DNA from: Bigelowiella natans CCMP2755
Lineage: Eukaryota; Cercozoa; Chlorarachniophyceae
Direction of reading: 5' to 3'
Length of the DNA: 64,000 bases
Assembly: GCA_000320545.1 (NCBI GenBank)
Contig: ADNK01000976.1
Span: 1 to 64,000, forward strand
In this document: positions 49,230-60,735 of the stretch, piece by piece
Numbering within the stretch: position 1 is the stretch's first letter
Layout: every line of letters starts with the position of its first letter
Made by a program: the position numbers and the translations under genes
Notes under the pieces: model-generated
What the model was told of the DNA's origin: nothing
What the model saw: only the letters and a program-made list of their open reading frames with translations
Databases searched by the model: none

Positions 49230-50231
49230 GGAGGAGGAGGAGGAGGGGGAGGAGGAGGAGGAGCAGCAGCAACAACACGGCAGCATCAGATGATTAATAA
49301 TACACTGATCGTGAGAATCAATCATATGTCGTATCGTACTCTAAACATATCCCTGCCGCGAAAAGAATTTTTGCTTGGATTTTCCTGAGATCTTTACGCC
49401 GCTGCTGCTGCCCTGTTGATGAACCAGAGAGGGTGGCGCCCTTCTGCCTCGCCCCGTTTTCATACGGAGAATGACCGATTCCTTTGTTTTTGCCGGATGC
49501 TTTTGGGGAGGGGGTGAGAAGTGACTCCGCCACTGGTTTCAACAGAGACATTACTTGTCGCGAGCGTGTCTTTTCATCCGTCCTCGTCCCTAGGTGTGTG
49601 ACCAAGAAAGAAGAACGAGGAGAAGGAGGAGGAGGAGTTGATGTTTATTATGTTGCATCCTTTTCGAACCGACTGACTCTCAACGTGACAGACATAACCT
49701 TTCATTTTATAGCCCACTATTGCTACTAATACTGCTACTACTACTGCTACTACTACTACTACTACTACACCATTGCAACAAAAACCAACTTATTCGCAAC
49801 AATGGACACTACTACACAGCACGATGCGGATGGTGAAAGAATGAATGATTGAATAGAATGCTGCTATATGCACGGGTGCAGTCTCGACCAAATCCAAGGA
49901 AGTAGCACATCGCTAGTTTGAAGACAGCCTTTAATTTCGAGATCGTTCCATCGCAAGGGCGCTCCTCCTCGCTTCTGCTCTGCTGCTGCTGCTGCTGCTG
50001 CTGCCTTGGTGCTGCTCCTGCAGAGGAATGAAAAGCTTTACTACTATCGGCATCGTCTTTGTCTTTGGCCTGGCGCGTTTTCTCGATGTTGTTGCCCCCC
50101 CCTTCTGTCGACGATGCGGATAGCTTGCAGCAGCCTTTGTCTTCTCCAATAGCAGCCCGTGACTCAAGCTTCCTCACGAAGTCGCGTTTTCTTTCTTCCC
50201 GTGGCTTTATATTGCATCCGCACGTAATCAT
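46698..50231 (-). CDS. Sel1-like repeat protein with microsatellite-filled introns
   Basis: At least eleven exons encode tandem Sel1-like (TPR-related) helical repeats, which usually act as scaffolds in ER quality control or signalling. Repeat cores: VFKLAMCYFLGFGRD (exon ending 49874), ILFAAGICLE (49589-49340), YGYGTHRAQRKARLMYEAA (exon 49130-49048 region), YWYMLGIIYLGRGMLQLA, ACYNLGVCL, AHYNLAL, AMYNLGRLF with YKRAAKKGHV, SMYNLGVLFDSGL, WYTRAAKRGD and YNLGVLYANGD, ending in HFDT with the stop at 46698. Low-complexity inserts include a Gln run (near 49990) and an acidic Asp run (near 47970). The start at 50231 follows an in-frame stop but is uncertain: a possible upstream exon (50464-50352) can also be joined. 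Introns hold (AT)n, (GT)n, (AC)n and (AGC)n arrays. Confidence 0.75.
47957..48002. repeat. (ATC)n trinucleotide repeat, partly coding
   Basis: On the minus strand it reads as an Asp run (GAT)n inside or at the edge of a Sel1-gene exon, continuing an acidic segment. Confidence 0.8.
48594..48680. repeat. Compound (AT)n(GT)n microsatellite
   Basis: Lies in the Sel1-gene intron whose donor (AGG/GTATAAC) is at about 48692. It is the same AT-GT compound type as in the cathepsin C-like gene. Confidence 0.9.
49148..49270. repeat. (AC)n, (AGC)n and (GGA)n block
   Basis: Three adjacent simple repeats lie in the intron between Sel1 exons 49589-49340 and about 49130. Frames through it give His/Thr, Gln/Ala and Glu/Gly runs that are not coding evidence. 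Confidence 0.9.
49724..49770. repeat. (TAC)n trinucleotide repeat
   Basis: An imperfect TAC/TGC run in the intron between the Sel1 exons ending at 49874 and starting at 49589. Confidence 0.8.
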
Positions 50232-50351
50232 TATTTTGGCACATATTTAAGCCGTCTTTCCGTAAAGGAGCATCATCTTATGTAGCTGCACGATACCACC
50301 ACCACTACTGCTACTGCTACTACTGCCACTACTACTATCACACACCATTAC

Positions 50352-50464
50352 CAGAGACGATTGAGTGCAGTTGAGATCAACAGTCCCTTCTTCTTCATGG
50401 CTACTATAAGGAGCTTTGCTGTTAATTGCGCTACCAGAGATCTTGGAAAACTCAGCAATAATTT
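50352..50464 (-). other. Candidate upstream exon of the Sel1-repeat gene
   Basis: Bounded by a TTATCTTAG acceptor and a CTCTG/GTAATGG donor, it reads EIIAEFSKISGSAINSK and more without a stop. It joins in frame to an internal acceptor near 50186. There is no homology support. Confidence 0.35.
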
Positions 50465-50516
50465 CTAAGATAAAACAATCATATTTTCCGGGTGAATACT
50501 GTAAAACCTAACCCCG

Positions 50517-50519
<3 letters not shown>

Positions 50520-50563
<44 letters not shown>

Positions 50564-50790
50564 ACCATCTCCTTCGCTTCTATTTCCCTTTATCCTCCTC
50601 CTCCTCCTCCTCCTCCTCCTCCTCCTCCTACCTGGATCGATGTTCTCCCATAAATACATCATGACAGGACTATATCCAGCCCCATTCATTGGAAGAAGCA
50701 AACACTGCTGCTGCTGCTGCTGCTGCTTCTTCGGCATCCTCGAACGTTGGCCAATATCGTTGCCTCGACAACTGCTGCTGCTGCTGCTAC
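50520..50790. repeat. (TC)n, (CTC)n and (CTG)n microsatellites
   Basis: A TC run (50520-50560), a CTC run (50595-50630) and CTG runs (about 50706-50728 and 50771-50788) lie upstream of the Sel1-repeat gene start. Confidence 0.85.
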
Positions 50791-51127
50791 TGCTACTCTC
50801 ACCGCACCCACTCGATATTCGTCTTCTTTTCCTCCCGCTCGTTTCGTGGATCAGCCCCTCCCTGCTCCTTCTTTTGTTGTCTCGGCCACAGCACAGTTCA
50901 TAAGGATGGGACTTTTGGTGTGGAGGGTAGCTGATGCCTGTATATTTTGCATTTTTGTGTTAAATGGCAGGGGAGGGGTGCTTGGTGAGCGATGAGAGTG
51001 GAAAGAAGAGTGAGCATTGATGCTTCGGACAGCGATGCCATGTAGTATATGATATAGTTGGTCTAGGCTTCTATCCAGATACATTTTTGGTCTTCTTGCC
51101 GACAATTTATGATTACTCTCTTCTTAC

Positions 51128-51447
51128 CCTGGCTAAAGCACTCCAAGCAGAGCTCGAGGCCCAAGCATACCTTTTCATCGACGCATGGTCCATGAAGTCA
51201 GTAGTTGCACGTGGTATGACGACACAGGTATATATTGGTTGGAACGTCCCTATACTATTCATGTTGTGTGTTTTGATGCATATTCGGATATAAATATTTA
51301 ATGATATTCTAGATGTATCGTGGTGCTTTGCACTTATACCACACGCTCCAATGGCCATGTTTGTAGGAAAGAAATGCACAAATTGAGCTTACCGTGCATC
51401 TTACCCCAACCCCGCCTCCGATATCTCTGCGGCAGAAAGCGCATTCC
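51128..51447 (-). other. Candidate zinc-finger exons (C-x2-C ... C-x5-C-x2-C)
   Basis: Two 43-bp exons with good splice sites (51447-51405 and 51170-51128) join in frame to give ECAFCRRDIGGGVG followed by VCLGLELCLECFSQG. The pattern recalls ZZ-type or RING-like fingers such as that of ADA2, but one expected Cys is missing. They could be the 5' part of the Sel1-repeat gene or a separate gene. A further possible exon (about 51995-51940, DEIEDGISKVL) lies upstream. Confidence 0.35.
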
Positions 51448-51499
51448 CTGTATGCATGTGAGTATGTGTGTGTGTGTGTGTGTACGTGTATGTGTTACG

Positions 51500-53398
51500 G
51501 GGAGATCGTCTGTGTTAATGGAAACAAGCACTTCTTTTTATCTCATGTGCAACGATACGTTATCAAATATGGTTTGTATTTATAAATGGTAACTGTAGTC
51601 ATGGATGGCGAAGATGGTTGCATTCAAAACGTAAGGAAATCGATTCATCGGTGCAGCACATACCCTGGTTTTGGCCGTTCGAGCGAAACTTTGCCTTATT
51701 GTAGAATAAGGCATTTAGCACGCTCGGATTCTCTCAAATAAAGTGCGCACATGCATCGCAAGCTACGGTTATATATACGCATGGAATGATGCTTCGAGTA
51801 GAGCCACACCTAGCGATTTCTTCATGCGCTTTTTCCTTACACATGATGACGTCGAGCCGAGCTTCCCGTCATTGGGACCAGGCCGATGTTGCCTTAAATA
51901 AATATGTGGGAAATGCAAATCACGTCTCTTCAGCGCACAGAGGGAGTGCTGTCAGCACCTTGGAGATCCCATCTTCGATTTCGTCTGTAAAATGGAAAAA
52001 GTTAAATCACGGAGCAATATTATTGTAGTGTCATTCTCTGTTTGTGGGATAGAGCGAGACGTTCAAAGAAGTGCTGATGTGGCGACATGGAAGTTCGGCT
52101 CGATACAAAGATTTGTTGCCAGGATACAAAAAACGATGGCCGACAGTGCTACCAGCAATAATCACTATCATAATAGTGGTGGTGGTGGGTAGATTCGCTG
52201 CTGCTAGCTACCGGTGGTTTGTAGTGGACATTTCCATCGAACTCTATCAGATGGTCGATAACCTAAGAACAATTGTAGTAGCAAATCTGCCAATAGCGCG
52301 TATACACATGTATCTATCACATGTATGTATATATCTGGTACATGCTTGCAAGTGTGTGGAAGGGGGGGGGGGCTGTTGTCCATCTTATAGAACCAGATTT
52401 TACAGTTACGTCATGATCATTGATTTCCTGCCTGTTGGGGAGTCTTGCATCCACGAAGACCTGCATGCCATTCTAACAGGCACAACGACAATGATAACAT
52501 TGGCAATAGTAAAGAGTCAAATTAAGCACTAAGACCATTTACACATTGCGCGCGTGCGTTCGATCACATATATCAAAATTTTATGAGAAGAATATATGTC
52601 TGCGTGTGAGTTTATGTGCGTGACTGCTCCTCAAATTACTTTCTACTTCATTAAAATTTTCATCAGAATGCAGGTGTAGTGATGTTCAATAGCATAAATG
52701 ATGGAGCTCTATGTTTTTATCGCTATCAATCATGGTGTAGTTGTTGTTTCATCAGTACTGGATTGGTTGAACGATGGTCTTAACCATTCCCTGTCGTGTT
52801 TTTTTTCTGGAGATGAGACAGGGGGAGGGGAGACAAAAGAAAGTTAAAAAAAACACAGAAACAATATCCCGACAATAAAACTATTAAAGACAATATGCTG
52901 ATTCTTCGTTCTGTTTCTCAAGGAATATGAACGTCGCTACACTTGCCATGAATATTGTTCGAAAATCCAAGTTTTTACCTAAATCCTGGACGCACGGGAT
53001 TACTTGCTAAGTTCAATGCAAAGGTCAAGGAAAAGAAAGGGCAGCAGAACGAAACAATTGATCAGGAAAGTTGCTACCTTGGAAACAATGAAACTTAAAA
53101 GAAAAAAGTGTCACGAGTGAGAAATACAATTAGTTCCTTCAAATCTACGACCTGAATCGAAAGGGAGGCTTTCAACTTTTCCAGCCATATTTTCCGAGAG
53201 TTTCCTCTCCCCTCGCTCCGGACCTGTCATCAAGAGGTAATGGATGGGAAAATAAAAATTGTTGCAACCCATAATACGTGAAAGATATTCGGCCTTGTAG
53301 CACATAATTGCTGAGGGTCCCTCGCACAAACACACACACACAAACACACACATAAGTTTGTAAAATTTGCGTGCATGCTGCTGGTTTCTTTCTGCGTT
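51500..53398. other. Unresolved region
   Basis: Scattered possible minus-strand exons (for example VIDHLIEFDGNVHYKPP near 52285-52235) are seen, but no convincing gene model. The stretch from about 52500 to 53100 shows nothing recognisable. A short CA repeat lies at 53325-53350. Confidence 0.3.
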
Positions 53399-54024
53399 TC
53401 AAGATGTCCGGTTCGCTGACAAATTCTTCTTCAATAGCGATTCAAGAGTGATTATTCGTGGTACTACCGCTTCCTCCGGGATCGCAGCTTCTATGTCAAA
53501 AAGCACGGCCTTTAGTACCTTAAACTCTACGCTAAGCTTGGGGTATCGCGCTGCGTTACACAAGAGGCAAATTTGTTAGCATTAAAGTACTAGAGAACTA
53601 TACAAACCAATCTCACATTCATTTGGAATCTCGTTTGCAATCCTCTTCGTGTGCGCTTTGAAGGAGTCCTCTTGGTCCTGCAGCAAGAAATTCGAACAGC
53701 ACGCAGAGTGTTGCGTATACGATCAAGATGGGAACTTTCGTAGAGCGAGGTTCTTACCTTTGTAAAATTTTCGTGCGAATGAGAGCAATGAAAGTCCGCC
53801 TTCAGATATGGCTCTTGACATCCCTTGCAATGTACGTACCTGGCATACCGAAGCCGAAAGTGAGCAAAAACAAACAAGATGCATTTTACATGATAGAGGA
53901 TGCGATCCTACAGGCTCGTTTCTGGGTCCTCTGCCAAGATGCTCCACGCAATAAATTTTTCCCTATGTGCACGCAACAGCGCTTCGTACGATTTCTCTCG
54001 CTGATGGGGTCGACCGGCAGCCAT
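53399..54024 (-). CDS. Small Cys/His protein of unknown function
   Basis: Four exons (54024-53912, 53839-53758, 53677-53599, 53550-53399) join in phase to 141 residues. The start MAAGRPHQREKSYEALLRA is the ATG of the only open frame that splices onward. The centre holds a possible metal-binding cluster: HCKGC, then about ten residues on, FHCSHSHENF. A predicted helix follows (FKAHTKRIANEIP), then LFDIEAAIPEEAVVPRI and a basic C-terminus (LLKKNLSANRTS). I know no family with this pattern. Other minus-strand frames across exon 1 are longer but do not splice. It is divergent from the ceramidase gene. Confidence 0.65.
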
Positions 54025-54504
54025 GAGGAGGGCGGTCGATTAGTTCCGATGTTCACGGTTCGATCCTGTACGAAGATTTGCTTTTTTGAATAAGGGACGG
54101 CGACGTCAAAATGGTATTGTCGCATGATGAATATCCAGCGGATCACAGTGATGCATTCTCCACCATAATGCCTTTTCCTTTCCGGGATCCCCATGTGTCC
54201 TACCAGGAATTCCGTAAGACCACAAAAATGAGAAGCAAAGGAGAATTTAAAAAAAGTTGCCATTAGATCCATTTTTGCATTGAAAGCCTACAAAATTGAT
54301 GACGCATGGATCAAATGGGATGCATTTTCTCTGAAAACACAGGGGTACTGTGATTGATGGAAGAGAGTCAAGTGACCAACCACAACCCCCTCCGTCCTGA
54401 AAGGCTAAACTCGAACCAACCAAGAGGCGGTGCTTGCACCACACGCACCATCGCCCTTTGAAAGTTAGGACAGGACATTGAAAAACAAGGAATCATTGCT
54501 TTCA
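54025..54504. promoter_or_regulatory. Divergent promoter region
   Basis: 480-bp 5'-5' spacer between the Cys/His protein and the ceramidase-like gene; nothing specific recognised. Confidence 0.4.
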
Positions 54505-55776
54505 ATGGAAACACTGGCTGCTTTCAGGTCAACTACTAACACGACATTCATGAAGCAAAACGGGTTAGCCTGTGTCAAAATGTAAATTAAGAAGCTCCAG
54601 AAATGATACTTTGATTTATCAATCAGGAAAAGTTTCGAAATAGGAAAACTATCAGAATCCGCTGATCCCTGCGAGTCAAACTATGCGATGACGAAATTTA
54701 TAGCCGAGCCATTCAATGCTATTTCTGCACTTGGGCTTATCTTAGCTGGAAGTAACGCGATGCATCAATCGAGAAAATACAACTTTGAAGTACGGTTTTC
54801 CGTACTTGGATTTTCAGGTTACAGTAATATACTAAAACACTCATTTCCCCTCCATGTACTAACCTCTGTTTTTTTCCTCAGTTGTCTTAATAGGGACTGC
54901 CTCGGCCTTATTTCACGCGACCCTGAGCCCAGTCACAAAGGTGAGAAGCATGATCCGCAGTTCTATGTGATGAACTTATCCATCGAATTAAATTCAAGGC
55001 ATGGGAAGAAATGGCGATAATCTGGGCAACCTTTGGATGGATGTGCATTCTTGCACAAATAAGTAACACCACGGTGCTGATCAAACTTTCATTTTCATGA
55101 ATTATTTCTGACATGTGTTTTTTTCCAGAACAAAACTCCTTCAATTGCAATGTTTTTAGCGCTTGCAGTTGGTATATGGGTGACTCAGCTGGGTTTAGAA
55201 CCTAAGATTCTCATTCTTGGCTCTCACATTCTTCAAACTGTAGCCTGTGCAGTCAATCTCTATCTGCTGAACAAATGCGTGGAACAGTACTGTAATCTAA
55301 ATTTGTTACCTTGCAGTCCCAAGGTACATTTATTTTCTTCACGAAAACTACAATCCTTCCCGTCCTCTCAACCTTTCTTGGTACTAAAATTCGATATATC
55401 TAATCAGGATTTCAGCTACAACATTAATCCGCATCCATCAGTCCTAAAGTTGCAACTTATGGCAAGATGGCATGTTGGGTGTGCGGCAGCAGCATTTATT
55501 ATTCGAGCGGGGGGTGCTTTTTTTTGCGAAGCCTTTATAAATATCCAACCTCATGCACTTTGGCACCTACTGCTCGGCGTGAGTTGCCACTATGGACTTC
55601 AGTTTGCAATGGCGCTTAGACAGTCGATATTACATAAAGCGCCACCAGCAACCTCATGGACTCTAGGGGGGCTATTAGGTTGCGTTGTCCCAACGGAAGT
55701 TCCTAGTAGAGCCATGGGTGCGCAGTTACGTTGGTTGCTAAAAATGGCTGGTGTGGATCAATTAGATAGTGTTTAG
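54505..55776 (+). CDS. Alkaline ceramidase-like membrane hydrolase
   Basis: Six exons (54505-54527, 54627-54817, 54882-54940, 54999-55073, 55129-55323, 55408-55776) give 303 residues. Alkaline ceramidases hydrolyse ceramide to sphingosine and fatty acid in ER/Golgi membranes and belong to the seven-helix CREST superfamily. Conserved features: CESNYAMTKFIAEPFNAISA at the N-terminus, GTASALFHATLSP (Ser and His of the metal site), AWEEMAIIW, and the C-terminal PHALWHLLLGVSCHYGLQF with its two catalytic His. Several hydrophobic segments fit seven membrane helices. The first seven-codon exon (METLAAF) is the least certain part. The gene converges on RPB9. Confidence 0.88.
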
Positions 55777-57330
55777 GTAGTCAAAAGACCTTCACTCCAG
55801 GAATACTTTCTGAAGTACATTTTCGCATCAATGTCATTGAATGTAGACATTTTCGTAATCTTCATATTTTATCCTCCAGCTGCAATCGAGCACACACTTT
55901 TATTTTTTCTAGTTTTGCTCCCGTGTCGATCAAGCAACGGCATAGATAAACAGAGTGATTAGCGAATTTACCTCTAATTCAATGCAATATCCTTTTCCCG
56001 ACTTCAAGTTCCATCAGTATTATTTCTTGATCCCGGATGTGACTACCCTGAAATTAATGTTAGATTCATCAATATGATGATGAACGTTAACAGATAGTAT
56101 TGTCAGTGTGAAGCATATTATTACTAGGCAAATGCCAAAATTTCTCTTTCTGGCTCCCATCTAGAAATAGAAACTGTCAAATTGGGTTTATGAACATTAT
56201 GTGCGCAGTTTGATTATAATCATTGCTATGACCTTTTGTACATACTTCATGACATGAATGGGATGTTTCTAAATTATTCAACCTTTCTTTGCACCATCTG
56301 ACAATGTGGGCGGACGCGTCAAAATACAGCTAGTCAAAATACAGCTACAGTGTAGCTGTGCAAGTGCAGGCATGCATGGCTAGACCTAGAGATGGGCTAA
56401 GGTTCTGAATGTACGCCGCTTTGTGTTCCTATGAGAGTTTATTTCCCACAAAACTTACGCATCATTTTCATGCGTCATTTTTGCATTTTGTACCTTTTTG
56501 CACAATGCTAGAATGCGAATGAGCCGTTTGCTACATTGCGGCCAGTTTCTATGCACTAGTGCATGCTTGCACGGCTGCGGGCACCAGTCAGCAGTCAGCA
56601 GTCATCTGCTGACTGTCGTTCATTTCATCACTGACTAGCTGCGAGCCCAACGTGCCACCTGGCTAGCTCTAGAGCTAGTCAACTAGTGCCAAGCACTAGA
56701 GCACACGTGATTCTTTTTTTTGTTCGCACTGCTCGCTCAGTGCTAGAGCGTGTAGCAGTCGCTGAACCTGTCTGTAGGTGATAAGTACCAGAGTGCACCC
56801 TGTGCAACAAACTACGGTACACGTGGAGTGTATGCACTGCTTTGCTTGGGCTTCAGCGTGCACGTGTGTGCACACGCTAAAATTGTCGCAATGGATTGCT
56901 TCGCTATCTTCTCATGTGCTACGGAGTCACTGGGGACTCTACTAGTCCAGCTGAACTCTAGTCAAAGTGCTCTCGTTATCGATGCGCACGCACAAGCAGA
57001 TGGCAAAGCTAGAGCTAGAGAGCTTGAGGTAGGTTAGTAGGGAACAGGCCTATTGCATGGACACACGCACACAGATATGTGTGGTGTAACACATTTGTTG
57101 AACCAGTACATCATGCCTAGACATCCATTTACAACCAGGATTGCCTTAATTACATCGAGTGCCAAGCGAGGGGTGCAGATAGTGTGCAGATTGGACATGT
57201 AGCCATGCAGCGCCAGAGGGCTAGAGGGGCATGATCTCATTAATGCAGCATTTCCATTATTGATAAGACGATGATAATTTCATTAAAGTTTTACATTTAT
57301 TTAGACTTGTAACTTCAAAATTTTGCGTTC
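55777..57330. other. Convergent spacer with palindrome-rich island 9
   Basis: The first 550 bp is AT-rich and empty. From about 56330 to 57240 island sequence appears (CTAG, GCACTAG, GCATGC). It includes the inner motif of the dispersed repeat, GTAGCTGTGCAAGTGCAGGC, near 56353. No exon is supported. Confidence 0.6.
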
Positions 57331-58219
57331 CTAGCCTGACTCAAGATTCCCGTCTTCACCTTCACCATCTTCATCATCATCATCACCGTCGTTATATCCG
57401 AAAACTTCGTTTTCGTCTAATTCTTCTGCGTCTTCTTGGTCCACTTCGTCCGCTTCTTCCTGCTCTGCGCCCTTCGAGGTCTTGCCTTCTTTACTCTTTT
57501 TATTATTAACTTGCTTCCAATAGTGGTTGCACTCGGTGTTGCAGCAGACGAAATAGATTGCCATCGTTTCTTTGAAAGGACAAAAATATTTTATGTCCTT
57601 TCCTTCGCACTTAGGGCAAGGAATATCCCTACGGCGGGGTAGTGCAGGATCTAAGGTAAGATCTTTGTGGAAAAGAGGCGCCACATCCATCCTGAAAAAA
57701 CCATCGAGACATTAGTGAAAAACCATGTTTCAATTCGTAAAAAGAAGTAGGTGCACTTACTGTCCTTTCGATGTTGATAGATCATTCTCATAGATCAAGT
57801 TTTCCTCTATTGTATTCCTTGAAGGCGTCTTCACACGGCAATTTTTGCAGTAGAAAAAGAGTTCCCTGTTGTACGAGTTTCCGTTCTTTGGGTACAGCAG
57901 ATGTTTGCTGAAATACGGAAGGAGAAGAGAATTTTCTCAATTCTGGCAATTATTTGATATAGCTCTATGGTATATGTTGTTTGGACACTAGATTTGTAAT
58001 CGAGGGAGATGCAGCTCTCAAGTATTTATTTATACACTTTCGCCCTTTCTATTTGGCAACCCTCTCCAAACTGATAGACGTTCTATTCCATTTCTCCCAG
58101 GTTGCTAGTAACCAAGTTGAAGGAAAGATGCGAGGAAGAAACAGTGCGTATCCGACTTTGGATCAGTACGTTTGCGCTACATTCAAATCGAATTACCATT
58201 CTTGGCAGAGGCGCACCAT
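57331..58219 (-). CDS. RPB9: RNA polymerase II subunit RPB9 with acidic tail
   Basis: Three exons (58219-58197, 57907-57761, 57691-57331) give 176 residues. RPB9 is a small Pol II subunit near the jaw that aids elongation, start-site choice and fidelity. The N-terminal zinc ribbon is MVRLCQECKHLLYPK with YCKNC. The C-terminal TFIIS-like ribbon starts DPALPRRRDIPCPKC and ends CCNTECNHYW. Both ribbons keep four Cys. Ordinary RPB9 ends soon after the second ribbon at about 110-125 residues. Here roughly 65 extra residues follow: first Lys-rich (NNKKSKEGKTSKG), then strongly acidic (DEVDQEDAEELDENEV, GDDDDEDGEGEDG). The seven-codon first exon is supported by the restored first ribbon. Confidence 0.92.
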
Positions 58220-58717
58220 GCCACGGACCCGGTTGGACTCTCGTTGGTTCTTTTACCGGTATAAGATTCTATGTCAGTCTGCTTGGTGGCAGGACTTAAA
58301 CCATTGTTTAGATATTAGATATTATCCGCTTGGTAATTTGACTAAATCCGAAAATCGACAACAATAAAGAAAAACAGCTGCAACAACAACAACAATATCA
58401 ACTTTCCTAAGAAATAATCCGCAGTTAGGTTTTTCAACAACAACCCTATCAGACGAGCTCGAATCGCTCTGTTTTACACGCTAAAACCTGCTGATTTTTG
58501 TTCATCAAAATTTCCCAAAAAGTTCCCCACAATGTTGTGTGTTCACCTACGAACACACACGAGCGCATGAACTATTATATCGCAGGGCATAAATCCATTG
58601 CAGATTTCGATAATAGTGAATATTTTGTGAAAATATTAAGTCTGAAATATAGCAGTGCTGGTAGTCAGAGCAGTCTCCGTACGAGCCGTAGCCCACCGAC
58701 TCATCTCCCGCGTGGCT
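58220..58717. promoter_or_regulatory. Divergent promoter region
   Basis: About 500-bp 5'-5' spacer between RPB9 and the antiporter gene. It contains a short imperfect CAA repeat near 58382. No promoter element is assigned. Confidence 0.4.
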
Positions 58718-60680
58718 ATGGCTCACCCCCACCCCAACTCTGGGGTGCCAGCCGTTTTAGTCCTTGCAGCACTTTTTTTACTACGAGTTGGAGCAGAGGG
58801 GGTGAGCGCAAATGCCTCTGTGAACCTGGTAGAGAGCAACACCTCTGCTGCAGCTGCCGTGGCAGATCGAAACGCGACTGTCCCGCAAAACGGCACAGCG
58901 GGAGCAGAAGACTCTTCCAATTCGGTTAATTCGCTCTTCAAAGAGATTCAGAAGTTGAGAGAAGAATTAAACAATATAAAGATAGTCGGCAAGAAGAAAG
59001 CTGGCACAAAAAGCAATGTTGGGGAGAACCCAACTGTCTGCCCGCCCGGGGAAAAGATAGGCATGAACGAAACCTGTGAATCCTGTCCCCCAGGATCTTA
59101 CTCCAATACATTTTCTCAAGGATGTAAAACTTGTCCCGCAGATACGTATCAACCTTTGCCTGGACAAGCTCGTTGCAAGAACTGCCCACAAGTAATTTAC
59201 ACCAACACGTAGCACTTACCACCAACAAACCAACTTTTTAGCGCATTTTTGCTCTCTTTTTTCGCGTGAAGATTTGCTTCATCAGGATAAACCGCTCATC
59301 AGTTTACGTTTCTTCCACAGCACTCGCACACCCTGCCTTATCACCTGGGAAATAAGAAAATCGAAGATTGCCAGTGCCATGCAGGATACTCCATGAATTT
59401 GGATGAGAATAGTAAGATGGGCGGCGTTTGTGCTAGAAATAATAAGAGTGCGATGATTCGTCACGAAGGAGATGAAGAAGATCACGGCCATCTTCATGAT
59501 ACACCTGAGGTTGGTGAGGTTGGTCACCACCACCATCGCCATGACGAGCACAAAATTCGGCATTTAAAACCGTCTGAAATCGGACATCAGGATCCTCTGT
59601 TCCTTCCTGGTAGATCGCTCAATCTCTCGAATCTGTGCTGTAATTTTTAGTCACGCCTTTCTTTGGCGTATGGGTCGTTTTCACACTTGCAGTACAGTTC
59701 GTTGACCGGCGATTCTTTGTATCCATTCAGGTTTATACCATGTGGCCCAATTTGCTATGGTAACTTACACTCCTTTTCACGAGGAATTCCATAATTTATT
59801 TGATATATCTTGTCTAAGGTTACGTTGGCAGCTTACCAAGTTGGGAGACATTTTCTCTCGGTAACAAACATCATCTAATCATATTATGCTCTATCTGCAG
59901 GCACATGAATGCGTAGTCTCATGAAGTGCTATTTGTTTATACAGGCTAGGCTACCACTTATCTCAGGATATCTTATTGCTGGTATCTTATCCGGCCCACA
60001 TCTTCTTGGACTTTTGTAAGTAGATTACCTGAAACACTCTTTCCACTGTTTTCTTGATATGGCACACGCAAATAATGTGTAAGGTCTCACCAAACAACAA
60101 AGGATCTCCGCATCATCGATCAGTTTTCGATCTCTTGCATCGCCCTCGCGGCTGGGATGGAATTAAAGGTGGCTTCTCTCGCCAGTGTAACAAACGCTTT
60201 CCCTCATATTGTATTATTCCGGTTGGGTTCCTCAGAGCGGAAAGCTAAAGAAGTTTATGAGGCCTATTGCTTGGGTCCTTTGCGGTACTTTTCATCGCGT
60301 ACAAGTCACCTGCATGCATATGAATCATTTGAAGAATGTTCAGCTGAATAATGTTCTGTAGGTTTCATGGGCGCGACGTTCATTTCGTCGTTCTTTGTGC
60401 TCTTGTTCTTCTCTTCGTTCATTCCCTTCGTAACTGGCATGGCAGTCTCTGGCAAGGTGCTGTGAAACTCGAGAGCGGCTGCCAACTTGTCCCGTTTTAT
60501 TCAAACGATTTCCTTTTGTTGTGTAATGTCCTATCGGATCCAGGTGGCAGTGGCGTTGCTGATCAGCACCATTATGATAGCGCGATCCCCAGCCTCGGCA
60601 ATAGCCATTGTAAGGGGAAGGAGCATAAATAGAAGAGGAGGATGAACATGATGTGACGCACACATACACACACAGACACC

Positions 60681-60735
<55 letters not shown>

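Noticed and set aside
48940-49297. Frames with Leu, Cys-Val or His-Thr runs
   Set aside because: These are translations of the AC, AGC and GGA microsatellites in an intron.
54247-54480. Minus-strand frames upstream of the small Cys/His gene
   Set aside because: They do not splice in phase to the ATG exon at 54024 and overlap the ceramidase promoter side.
58655-58717. Longer N-terminus for the antiporter
   Set aside because: The upstream frame starts without ATG, and the ATG at 58718 is followed directly by a normal signal peptide.
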